14,472 bases of DNA from UBA1067 sp963661055. Lineage in GTDB: Bacteria > Verrucomicrobiota > Kiritimatiellia > RFP12 > UBA1067. The DNA is taken from positions 1 to 14,472 of the forward strand of contig CAVLAC010000051.1 in NCBI GenBank assembly GCA_963661055.1, read 5' to 3'. Each line of letters opens with the position of its first letter. Position 1 is the first letter of the stretch. This document shows, piece by piece, positions 1-6,479 of this stretch. The translations under genes and the position numbers were made by a program. The notes below the pieces were generated by a model. It saw only the letters and a list, made by a program, of their open reading frames with translations, was not told the origin of the DNA and searched no databases.

Positions 1-2
1 GT

Positions 3-320
3 CCTACAGGGGAGCTTGCGGACGAGCAAATTGTTGATGATGTCTTCTCGTATATAATTAATGATGTCTATGAATTATGCGAGGCTCTGATTAAGGATAG
101 TTCCGCATTGGTCATACAAAAGCCTAATGCTCAGGGTTTCAAGAAATTGAAGAAACTTGAGCATGAGAGAAAGATATTGGAAGATTTCGTTGGGTGTTCA
201 CTGGATGCATTCTTTCAACGGGTGCAAAAGTGTAAGCAGGTGTTTTGGGGGATGAAAACTATTGGCTTGGCAAAACCAAAGGCTGGAACTAAGCGAAAAA
301 GGAATAAGAAGAAGATGTGA
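3..320 (+). CDS. 3' end of an unrecognised protein gene (5' end outside window)
   Basis: The frame is open from base 3 and stops with TGA at 318-320, giving about 105 visible C-terminal residues. The start must lie upstream of the window; the TTG at 108 is only an in-frame codon of the longer reading frame. The visible part is mostly charged and helical in character, has no membrane segment, and ends in a strongly basic tail (KRKRNKKKM) that could bind nucleic acid. I do not recognise the family. The stretch is visibly richer in A and T than the genes that follow, with many AAA, ATT and GAT codons, so it may be of foreign origin or belong to a differently biased neighbourhood. It is separated by 49 bases from the next gene and may or may not share its transcript. 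Confidence 0.6.
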   Translation, partial: PTGELADEQIVDDVFSYIINDVYELCEALIKDSSALVIQKPNAQGFKKLKKLEHERKILEDFVGCSLDAFFQRVQKCKQVFWGMKTIGLAKPKAGTKRKRNKKKM

Positions 321-369
321 ACCTTTTTGGGGGTGTTGGCGTTTAATTGGGCAGAAAGAAGGATGAATT

Positions 370-1800
370 ATGTCCAAGAAAACGAAAAAAGAGAAGGTAA
401 AGGCGGCGGCTGTGCCTAAGGAGGATGTCGAGAATGTCCTTGCCGAAATTGAAGCCCAATTTGAAGAAAAGGGCTTCTTCCGTCGCCTTTTTGATATGTT
501 TAAGGGCTTCAAGGAGTCCCGTGCGTCGCGTGCTTATAAGGAAGCACGCATTACGCTCCAGCGCTTGATGGCTCCGCTTGTCGCCTTTGTCGCGGTCGGA
601 CTCTTCGTGGTGGTGCTTATTGTGGTCACGGCGGTTCAAAGTGTGAAAAAGTCGACGATTGAGGTGCGGATTGCTCAAGTAGAGGACGAAGCGGACGCTC
701 CCCTTGAGCCCGTCGATGAGAATACGCCTGAGGAACCTGATATTGATATGACGGCGGATGTTAATGTGGACATTTCCGTCGATGTCGCGGATGTCCCTGT
801 CGCCCATACGGAACTCGTAGCCCCTGCCGCGCCGATTGCCAAAAGTGCCGCGAAGACGGGTGTATCTGCCGCGCCGAGCCCCGTCTCGATATCAATAATC
901 AATACGGGCGCGAAGTTGACTCCGCTTGATGGCAACAACAACGGAGGCTGGGGAAGCGTCATTTCGAAGAAGAAGGGACAAAAGCCGCAGAATCTTGACG
1001 GATGCCTCATCGGCACGATTATCGACTTCAAGAAGGATGGCGAGGGCAAGGAGCGTCCGAATTGGCTGCAGACCTACAATAGTGACGCGCGCAGTCTCAT
1101 AGAGAACAACTTCTCGCAGAGTGCGCTTTTTAAGTTCCATGTGCCCCAGAAGAATGTCGCGCTGACCCACCTATGGATTCCTCCGCAATCGGCGGGGAAT
1201 GGTCCGAAGGCATTTGGTGTTGCCGACACGGTGAAGCCGAGTGGCTTTGTTGTCTACTACACGGGCACGCTCGCCTCCTATAGAAAAGGCAAGTGGCGGT
1301 TTTGGGGGTACTTCGATGACTTCCTCTTCATCCGCGTCAACGGACGCATCGTGTTTGACTCGAACGGATGTGATGGCAAGGCGAGCCCGCGCTCGGACTG
1401 GAAGTCGTCCGCACCGAATGAGATCGGCAAGGCGTGGTGTCCGCAATCGGGCTGGGGCAAGATGGCGCCCTCGGACTGGTTTGAGCTCCAGCCCAATAAG
1501 CCTGTGAAGATTGAGCTGATGATTGGCGAGCATCCTGGCGGTATGGTGGGCGGACTTATCCTCATTCAGGAGGAGGGCGTGACCTACTCGAAGAACACGG
1601 ATGGCACGGTGGTGTATCCAATCTTCACGACGCGTCCGTTGTCGAATGCGACGCGGTTTGACTTGCAGGACGACCCCATTTTCAAGCGATCAGGGCACCA
1701 GATGAATGTAGACTCGCCGCGCTTCAACGCGGGTCCGAAGAAGGAGTCGCAGCCTGCGGGGGTCTCAAAAGAGGATGTCCCAGTCGAGGTGTCGATTTGA
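370..1800 (+). CDS. Membrane-anchored protein with extracytoplasmic PA14-like domain
   Basis: This 476-residue protein has a basic, lysine-rich cytoplasmic N-terminus (residues 1-65), one strongly hydrophobic membrane segment (about 67-90), then an acidic Val/Asp/Pro/Ala-rich spacer (100-170) and a folded C-terminal domain. Residues about 291-400 resemble PA14-type beta-barrel domains: a YY-G start, FWGYFDDFLFIRVNG (311-325) and IVFDS (327-331) match the usual 'fragile-wall' pattern in which the DD pair and a following N or D help bind ligand or calcium. The anchor-plus-spacer layout recalls TonB or biopolymer-transport accessory proteins, but no TonB C-terminal motif is present. The ATG at 370 follows an AGAAGGA Shine-Dalgarno sequence at a good distance. 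PA14 domains usually bind carbohydrate; the substrate here is unknown. No partner gene adjoins it. Confidence 0.7.
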   Translation: MSKKTKKEKVKAAAVPKEDVENVLAEIEAQFEEKGFFRRLFDMFKGFKESRASRAYKEARITLQRLMAPLVAFVAVGLFVVVLIVVTAVQSVKKSTIEVRIAQVEDEADAPLEPVDENTPEEPDIDMTADVNVDISVDVADVPVAHTELVAPAAPIAKSAAKTGVSAAPSPVSISIINTGAKLTPLDGNNNGGWGSVISKKKGQKPQNLDGCLIGTIIDFKKDGEGKERPNWLQTYNSDARSLIENNFSQSALFKFHVPQKNVALTHLWIPPQSAGNGPKAFGVADTVKPSGFVVYYTGTLASYRKGKWRFWGYFDDFLFIRVNGRIVFDSNGCDGKASPRSDWKSSAPNEIGKAWCPQSGWGKMAPSDWFELQPNKPVKIELMIGEHPGGMVGGLILIQEEGVTYSKNTDGTVVYPIFTTRPLSNATRFDLQDDPIFKRSGHQMNVDSPRFNAGPKKESQPAGVSKEDVPVEVSI

Positions 1801-1869
1801 GGTAAAAAGTGCCGCGCACCCTTATAAAACCGAGGTGAGAGCGCGATTGGGGCAGATTTAGCCGCAAAA

Positions 1870-1894
1870 CTTTTTTCACGAAAGGTGAGAAAAG
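1870..1894. promoter_or_regulatory. Inverted repeat just upstream of the RRM gene promoter
   Basis: CTTTTTTCAC (1870-1879) and GTGAGAAAAG (1885-1894) form a 10-bp stem with one G-T pair around a 5-base loop. It ends three bases before the -35 box at 1898. No T-run follows on either strand, so a terminator for the upstream gene is less likely than an operator or activator site. The 8-mer AGGTGAGA within it also occurs at 1833-1840. Confidence 0.4.
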
Positions 1895-1897
1895 TGG

Positions 1898-1926
1898 TTG
1901 ACTTAAAGCGTAAGAATTGGTAAACT
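1898..1926 (+). promoter_or_regulatory. Sigma70-type promoter for the RRM protein gene
   Basis: TTGACT (1898-1903) and TAAACT (1921-1926) are separated by exactly 17 bases, close to the housekeeping consensus. Transcription would start near 1933 and leave a leader of about 65 bases before the ATG at 1997, long enough to hold a regulatory structure, although none was clearly recognised. Confidence 0.75.
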
Positions 1927-1996
1927 AATGGATGTCATCTGCTGAGAAGCGCGGTTGCTCCCTGGCGGGTGAAGGTACAAGAAGGAAAAAAGTAAG

Positions 1997-2365
1997 ATGG
2001 AAATCTATGTTGGTAACCTCGCATACGCGACGACTGACGAAGGTTTGAAAAGTGCGTTCGCGCAGTTCGGCGAAGTTACCGCCGCCCGAGTGGTGACGGA
2101 CCGCATGACGAATCGCAGCAAGGGCTTCGGCTTCGTGACGATGCCCGACGCTACGCAGGCACAGGCGGCGATCGATGCGCTCAATGGTAAGGAACTCGAT
2201 GGCCGCACCGTGCGCGTCAATGAGTCCCAGCCGCGTCCGCGTGAAGAGCGTCGTGAAGGCGGCTTCCGTGGTGGTCGTGGTCGTGGCGGCTTTCGTGGTG
2301 ACCGTGGCGGCTTCCGCGGCGGTGATCGCGGCGAGCGTCCTCCGCGCCGTGAGACGCGTTGGTAA
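1997..2365 (+). CDS. Single-RRM RNA-binding protein with RGG-rich tail
   Basis: The product has 122 residues. Residues 1-80 form one RNA recognition motif, with RNP2 at 3-8 (IYVGNL) and RNP1 at 42-49 (KGFGFVTM), including the aromatic residues that stack on RNA bases. Residues about 82-120 are a low-complexity tail of repeated RGG/GGFRG/GDRGG units, a second RNA-binding element that is often prone to condensation. Bacterial proteins of this design (the Rbp type of cyanobacteria and many PVC bacteria) bind single-stranded RNA and are often cold-responsive; that role here is inferred from the family. The start has an AAGAAGGA ribosome-binding site. The gene has its own promoter and a downstream terminator, so it is probably transcribed alone and strongly. 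Confidence 0.9.
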   Translation: MEIYVGNLAYATTDEGLKSAFAQFGEVTAARVVTDRMTNRSKGFGFVTMPDATQAQAAIDALNGKELDGRTVRVNESQPRPREERREGGFRGGRGRGGFRGDRGGFRGGDRGERPPRRETRW

Positions 2366-2375
2366 GCAAGAAGTA

Positions 2376-2398
2376 GCGGGCTTATGAATGAAGCCTGC
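2376..2398 (+). other. Stem-loop after the RRM gene
   Basis: GCGGGCTT (2376-2383) pairs with AAGCCTGC (2391-2398), with one G-T pair, across a 7-base loop. It lies between the stop codon and the better terminator at 2411 and may protect the mRNA end. It is not followed by a T-run. Confidence 0.45.
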
Positions 2399-2410
2399 AT
2401 TGAAAGTAGG

Positions 2411-2441
2411 GGGCACGGCGATTTACCGTGCCCTTGCTTTT
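2411..2441 (+). terminator. Intrinsic terminator between RRM gene and rsgA
   Basis: GGGCACGG (2411-2418) and CCGTGCCC (2426-2433) form a perfect 8-bp GC-rich stem with a 7-base loop, followed directly by TTGCTTTT (2434-2441). The T-run ends just before the rsgA ribosome-binding site (AAGGA, 2442-2446), leaving little room for a separate rsgA promoter downstream of it. Confidence 0.75.
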
Positions 2442-2449
2442 AAGGAAGC

Positions 2450-3337
2450 ATGAAATCACGACTTGAGCAGTTTGGCTGGCGCGGCACTTTAGAGCCGGGC
2501 ATCGGGCGTGTCGTGAGTGCCCACGGCGACTACTACCATCTCGTTTGCAATGAGGCGGAAGGCGAAATCTTGGCGCGTACCAAGAAAAGCGTCTTTGCTC
2601 CGAAGGCGACGAAGATGCGCGTCGTCGGGCGCGGCACTTCGCTCGAGACAGGCGTGCGCGGCGCGGAAGGCACGGTGAAGCCGATGACAGGCGACTTCGT
2701 GCGCTTCACTTACAATGCTCAAGGCGATAGTCTCATTACGGAACTTCTGCCGCGCTTCTCGCGCTTTGAACGCCGAGACCCTACGGCACGGCGCAAGGCG
2801 CAGACGCTGGCTGTCAACTTCGATTGGCTCTTTATTATGATGTCCCTGAACGAGAACTTCTCCATCGCGCGTGTCGAGCGCTACTTGGAGCTCGCCTCGG
2901 ATATCGCTCCCGCGCGTGCGGCGGTCGTGCTGACGAAGGTGGACTTGCGGCAAGAGGAAGATGCGCCACTCATTGCTGACTTGCGCGAGACGATTGCGGA
3001 CCAGGCGGACTACTTCGAAATCTCGTGCGTGACGGGCGAAGGGCTCGCGGCGATTCGGGCGCTCGAAGTGCCGGGCGACACGCTCGCTTTCGTGGGCAGT
3101 TCGGGTGTCGGCAAGTCGACGCTCCTCAACACGCTCGCGGGTGCGGAGTGGGCGGCAACGAGCGAGGTGCAGGAGTGGAGTGGCAAGGGACGCCACACGA
3201 CAACGAGCCGTGAATTGGTGCGTTTGCCCTCGGGTGTACTCGTTTTGGATACGCCAGGCATACGCGAAATCGGTCTTTTGGGTGAGGAAGAAATGCGTTT
3301 GGAGCGCGGCGAATCGACTCACCGCCGACGCAAATAA
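2450..3337 (+). CDS. rsgA: Ribosome small-subunit-dependent GTPase A, lacking the C-terminal zinc domain
   Basis: RsgA (YjeQ) is a circularly permuted GTPase that assists late maturation of the 30S subunit. In this 295-residue protein the GTPase motifs appear in permuted order: G4 TKVD (162-165), a G5-like SCVTGEG (192-198), G1 GSSGVGKST (216-224), G2 within GRHTTT (247-252) and G3 DTPG (267-270). An N-terminal OB-like region carries the usual MTGDFVRF (79-86) and LPRFSRF (100-106) motifs. The family normally continues for some 70-80 residues after G3 with a zinc-binding Cys/His motif; here only about 25 residues follow, ending in HRRRK, with no cysteine. The stop codon is followed immediately by the pal promoter, so no zinc-finger sequence remains in another frame. 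ATG 2450 has an AAGGA site. GTPase activity is plausible; ribosome docking may be altered. Confidence 0.85.
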   Translation: MKSRLEQFGWRGTLEPGIGRVVSAHGDYYHLVCNEAEGEILARTKKSVFAPKATKMRVVGRGTSLETGVRGAEGTVKPMTGDFVRFTYNAQGDSLITELLPRFSRFERRDPTARRKAQTLAVNFDWLFIMMSLNENFSIARVERYLELASDIAPARAAVVLTKVDLRQEEDAPLIADLRETIADQADYFEISCVTGEGLAAIRALEVPGDTLAFVGSSGVGKSTLLNTLAGAEWAATSEVQEWSGKGRHTTTSRELVRLPSGVLVLDTPGIREIGLLGEEEMRLERGESTHRRRK

Positions 3338-3349
3338 ATGAGATTTCAC

Positions 3350-3378
3350 TTGATTTTATGCCGAAAATGTAGTAATAT
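3350..3378 (+). promoter_or_regulatory. Sigma70-type promoter for the pal operon
   Basis: TTGATT (3350-3355) and TAATAT (3373-3378) have a 17-base spacer. Transcription would start near 3385, giving a short leader of about 25 bases to the pal ATG at 3410. The promoter begins only 12 bases after the rsgA stop codon, in a locally AT-rich patch. Confidence 0.75.
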
Positions 3379-3409
3379 ATTAGGTATTGAACCTATCAAA
3401 AGGAGTAAA

Positions 3410-3958
3410 ATGAAAATTTCGACAATGGTAATGGCGTGTGCGGTGCTCTCGGCTGTGGCTACAGGATGCCGCTATGATAAGTCCGCGAAGGACGCAGCTT
3501 CGGGCGACGAAGCGGCGAACAATGGCGGCGTTGATGATATGGCGGCCGAGTCGGGCAGCCTCGACGACATCTCGTCGAATGGCAAGAGCTGGGAGGCTCT
3601 GGGCTATTCGCGTTGCACCGATGTGGAGTTCGCGCCTGTTTACTTTGCGTTTGACGCGACGGCTATCCAGCCTTCGGAACTCGGCAAGATTGAAGCCGTG
3701 GCGAAGCACTTGAAGGATAATCCAGACCGCGTCGTTTCCATCGAGGGCAACTGCGATGAACGCGGCTCGACGGAATACAATGTCTCGCTCGGCGAGAATC
3801 GTGCGCTTATCGCGAAGAACTACCTCGTGCAGAATGACATCGCCGACTCGCGCATTAAGACGGTGAGCCGTGGCGAGGAGAATCCGGCTGTCGAAGGCAC
3901 GGGCGAATCGGTCTGGGCGCAGAACCGCCGCGACGAATTCTTCATCTACAAGAAGTAA
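3410..3958 (+). CDS. pal: Peptidoglycan-associated outer-membrane lipoprotein Pal
   Basis: Pal anchors the outer membrane to peptidoglycan and works with the Tol complex in envelope constriction. The 182-residue product starts with a lipoprotein signal peptide whose lipobox ATGC puts the lipidated cysteine at residue 20. A low-complexity spacer follows, and an OmpA-like peptidoglycan-binding domain occupies about 74-182. Typical Pal motifs are VYFAFD (77-82), CDERGSTEYN (115-124) and NRRDEF (172-177); the usual His before CDERG is Asn here (EGNCDERG). I chose ATG 3410 over the longer frame beginning at 3338 because it follows an AGGAG site, gives a proper signal peptide and lies downstream of a good promoter. 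tatB begins 14 bases after its stop. No tolQ, tolR, tolA or tolB is present in the window. Confidence 0.92.
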   Translation: MKISTMVMACAVLSAVATGCRYDKSAKDAASGDEAANNGGVDDMAAESGSLDDISSNGKSWEALGYSRCTDVEFAPVYFAFDATAIQPSELGKIEAVAKHLKDNPDRVVSIEGNCDERGSTEYNVSLGENRALIAKNYLVQNDIADSRIKTVSRGEENPAVEGTGESVWAQNRRDEFFIYKK

Positions 3959-3972
3959 GGCGCGTCACTTAA

Positions 3973-4404
3973 ATGACGCTGGCCTTAATCTTTGACAGTG
4001 TGGGTTTCGGCGAGTGGCTTGTCCTGCTCGCCGTAATCTTGATTGTCGTGGGGCCAAAGCGGCTACCCGCTACCGCCCGCAAGTTCGGTCAGTACTACGC
4101 GAAGTTTCGCCGCGCGGCAGAATCGTTCAAGCGGCAACTCCTCGATATGGACTCCGAATTCGGGCAGGCGGTAAAGGAAATCGACAAGACAGTTTCTGAT
4201 GTGCAAAAGAGTATCGAGCACGCGGACGCGCAATGGGACGCACTGGCGGCGGGGTATCCGCCCGAATCAGTGACGAACCCCGCATCTGCCGCGCCGACGG
4301 CTCCTGCTGAAACTGCCGCGCCGACGACACCTGAGCCGCCACCGCCGCCTGTACAAGAGACACCTGCTACTACTAATGGCACTGACGCTTCTCAACAATC
4401 CTAA
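3973..4404 (+). CDS. tatB: Sec-independent translocase subunit TatB (TatA/B family)
   Basis: TatB joins TatC to form the receptor for folded proteins bearing twin-arginine signals. The 143-residue product has the family's N-terminal membrane helix with GFGEW (11-15, acidic residue E14), a hydrophobic stretch to about 26 and the hinge GPKRLP (27-32). An amphipathic helix (33-95) follows, then a Pro/Ala/Thr-rich tail (about 100-140). The length, the acidic residue in GFGE and the GP-RLP hinge fit TatB better than the shorter TatA. ATG 3973 is only weakly preceded by a ribosome-binding sequence (TAAGG, 12 bases upstream), suggesting coupling to pal. It overlaps tatC by 29 bases. No separate tatA lies nearby, so it is either elsewhere or this protein serves both roles. 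Confidence 0.85.
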   Translation: MTLALIFDSVGFGEWLVLLAVILIVVGPKRLPATARKFGQYYAKFRRAAESFKRQLLDMDSEFGQAVKEIDKTVSDVQKSIEHADAQWDALAAGYPPESVTNPASAAPTAPAETAAPTTPEPPPPPVQETPATTNGTDASQQS

Positions 4405-5143
4405 CGAACGCAACGATCCGCCGCGTCCGCTTCTGGAGCACCTGCTCGCCCTGCGCGACATGGTGGTCTTCGCGGCGATTGCGTGGACGATTTGCATGAT
4501 TGTCGCGGCGGTGTTCTCTCCGCAGATTCTGACTTGGATTAAGAGTCCAGCGGCGGATAGCGAGGGGCTTTTGCAGGGGCTTGACCTCACGAGTGGCTTT
4601 TCAACCGCGATGGGCATTGCGATTTGGGGCGGCACGGCGCTGAGCTTTCCGTTTCTCATCTATGCACTATTGCGTTTCGTTTTCCCTGCCCTTACCAAGC
4701 GCGAGAAGTTCATCCTCCTTTCTCTTCTCGTCATTGGTACAGGGCTATTTATTGTCGGCGTGGCGCTCGCGTATGCGAAGACCCTGCCGCTCGTCGTGAC
4801 GGCGTTTCAACAAATCAACAATTGGGTCGGGCTCCCCGTGCAGACGATTCGCATTGAGGGCTATGTCTCGATTGTGCTTAAGACCATCATCGCCTTTGGT
4901 CTCGTCTTTCAATTGCCGCTCATCCTCTTTATCTTGGGCTGGTTTGGGGTTGTGACGAGCAAGGGACTGCGTGAAAAGCGCCGCGTCGCGATAGTGCTCG
5001 CCTTCGTGGTGGCGATGTTCCTAACGCCGCCCGACCCAATGAGTCAGCTCATTATGGCGATTCCGCTCTGCCTACTTTACGAACTTTCCATTTGGGCAGT
5101 CTGGCTTAAAGAACGCGCGACATTCTCGCGCGGCGAATCGTGA
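4376..5143 (+). CDS. tatC: Sec-independent translocase subunit TatC
   Basis: This is the core six-helix membrane receptor of the Tat pathway, 255 residues long. Family motifs are HLLALR (22-27), FPFLIYALLRFVFPALTKRE (91-110), FGLVFQLP (174-181) and TPPDPMSQ (217-224). Compared with E. coli TatC, the glutamate of the first cytoplasmic motif (E15, in HLIELR) is Ala25, and E170 of the FGVSFEVP motif is Gln179. E103 (here E110) and D211 (here D220) are kept. E15 and E103 contribute to twin-arginine signal binding in E. coli, so the change is notable. The start lies inside the end of tatB, with no strong Shine-Dalgarno sequence, implying translational coupling; the next in-frame ATG would remove the first motif. 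Its TGA overlaps the GTG start of ktrB. Confidence 0.92.
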   Translation: MALTLLNNPNERNDPPRPLLEHLLALRDMVVFAAIAWTICMIVAAVFSPQILTWIKSPAADSEGLLQGLDLTSGFSTAMGIAIWGGTALSFPFLIYALLRFVFPALTKREKFILLSLLVIGTGLFIVGVALAYAKTLPLVVTAFQQINNWVGLPVQTIRIEGYVSIVLKTIIAFGLVFQLPLILFILGWFGVVTSKGLREKRRVAIVLAFVVAMFLTPPDPMSQLIMAIPLCLLYELSIWAVWLKERATFSRGES

Positions 5144-6450
5144 AAAAGCGTGCTTCATTCGCCCTCGGCTTCATCTTCGTGATTGCCTTGGGCACACTCC
5201 TCCTCGCTATGCCTTGGGCACAAGCCTCAGGCAAATGGGGACGGCTTTTGCCAAGTCTCTTCACCGCTTGTTCCGCCGTCTGTGTGACGGGACTAAGTGT
5301 CGTCGATATCGCGGCAGAATATTCGCGCGCGGGGCTCATTACACTTCTCTCGCTTGCCCAGATTGGCGGACTCGGACTCATGACCCTCGGCACATTCTTC
5401 CTGATTGCGGTCGGTCGCCGCCTCTCGCTCGGACGCGAGTTCTCGCTTATGGATGCCTATGGCGTGGAGCAGGTCAAGGGCTTGAAGGGACTCGTCACGT
5501 GGGCGGTTGGGTCGACTTTGCTGATTGAGGGCGTGGCGGCGGCAATTATTTATTGGCGACTCAGGAAGCCTTTTGAGAGCATCTTCCTTTCGATTATGAG
5601 CTTCTGTAATGCGGGGCTCGCGCTTTCGCCTCAATCTGCCGCGCCATATGCACACGATCCGATTGTCATTCTTGTATCGTCCGTGACCACGATTCTCGGT
5701 GGCATTGGCTTTCTCGTCGTCTTTAATCTTTGCACATTCAAGTTCCTGCGCCGCGCGACGGGGGCACGGGGACGGCTCTCGCTCCATACCCGCGTCGTTT
5801 TGCGGGTAACAGGGTGGCTTCTTGTAATTGGCTTCGCGCTCTTCCTCTTCTTGGAGTGGAACGGAGCCCTCGCGGCGTTTAATACGCCCGAGAAACTCTA
5901 TATCGGCTTCTTCCAGTCCGTAGCGCCGCGCACCTGTGGACTCTGCGTAACCCCGACGGAAGCCTTGCGCCCCGTGACGCGGCTTGTTTATGAGGTGCTG
6001 ATGTTCATAGGCGGAGCGCCTGGCTCCACGGCGGGCGGACTCAAGGTCACGACTTTCGCCGTCTTGCTCTATACCTTGCGGGCAATGTGCCGCGCTGAGG
6101 ATGAGACGATTCTTTCCCGCCGCGTGGTGCCGACGGATATTGTCCGTGAGTCAATCGTTATTATGATGGCACTCGTCGGGTTTATTGTGCTTGTTTTTGC
6201 CGCGCTTCTCTGGACGGATGGTGCGAGCCTGAGTTATGAGTCGCTCTTCTTTGAAGCTATATCGTCCGTGACGACGACTGGGCTCAGCATGGCAGATACG
6301 ACAGCACGGCTCTCTGTCGCTGGGCAGTGCGTGACAATGGTCGCCATGTTCATTGGCCGCCTCGGCGCCCTCACCGTCGTCATGATGATTGGTGATAGAG
6401 AAACGCGGCACTTTGTTCGTTACCCCACCGAAGAACTCGTCGTTGGGTAA
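5140..6450 (+). CDS. ktrB: KtrB/TrkH-family potassium uptake channel subunit
   Basis: The 436-residue protein is an integral membrane K+ (Na+-dependent in many Ktr systems) translocating subunit made of four M1-P-M2 repeats. The four selectivity-filter loops are visible: SAVCVTGLS (45-53), SFCNAGLAL (154-162), APRTCGL (262-268) and SSVTTTGLS (375-383), each with the central glycine. GGAPGSTAGGLK (291-302) and the end motif YPTEELVVG (428-436) are typical of KtrB, as is the length. It starts with GTG in a GTGA overlap with the tatC stop, a classic coupling arrangement. KtrB normally needs a cytoplasmic RCK partner (KtrA or TrkA); none is encoded in the window. Pairing with tat and pal genes is not functionally obvious and may simply reflect shared transcription. 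Confidence 0.9.
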   Translation: MKKRASFALGFIFVIALGTLLLAMPWAQASGKWGRLLPSLFTACSAVCVTGLSVVDIAAEYSRAGLITLLSLAQIGGLGLMTLGTFFLIAVGRRLSLGREFSLMDAYGVEQVKGLKGLVTWAVGSTLLIEGVAAAIIYWRLRKPFESIFLSIMSFCNAGLALSPQSAAPYAHDPIVILVSSVTTILGGIGFLVVFNLCTFKFLRRATGARGRLSLHTRVVLRVTGWLLVIGFALFLFLEWNGALAAFNTPEKLYIGFFQSVAPRTCGLCVTPTEALRPVTRLVYEVLMFIGGAPGSTAGGLKVTTFAVLLYTLRAMCRAEDETILSRRVVPTDIVRESIVIMMALVGFIVLVFAALLWTDGASLSYESLFFEAISSVTTTGLSMADTTARLSVAGQCVTMVAMFIGRLGALTVVMMIGDRETRHFVRYPTEELVVG

Positions 6451-6467
6451 TGGGCTAAGAAACAGGA

Positions 6468-6473
6468 TATAAT
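6468..6473 (+). promoter_or_regulatory. Perfect -10 box (TATAAT) close to the transposase start codon
   Basis: TATAAT at 6468-6473 places a transcription start at or next to the ATG at 6480, which would make the message leaderless or nearly so. The best -35 candidate is TTGGGT (6443-6448), with a poor 19-base spacing inside the ktrB end. The only Shine-Dalgarno-like sequence (GGGG, 6475-6478) is too close to the ATG to work normally. Confidence 0.4.
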
Positions 6474-6479
6474 CGGGGT

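Noticed and set aside
3338..3409. Longer N-terminus for Pal starting at 3338
   Set aside because: It would place the signal peptide and lipobox internally and would include the promoter; ATG 3410 has a good AGGAG site.
3290..3410. Frameshift hiding the RsgA zinc domain
   Set aside because: Only about 70 bases separate G3 from the stop, and the next sequence is the pal promoter. No Cys/His-rich segment appears in any frame.
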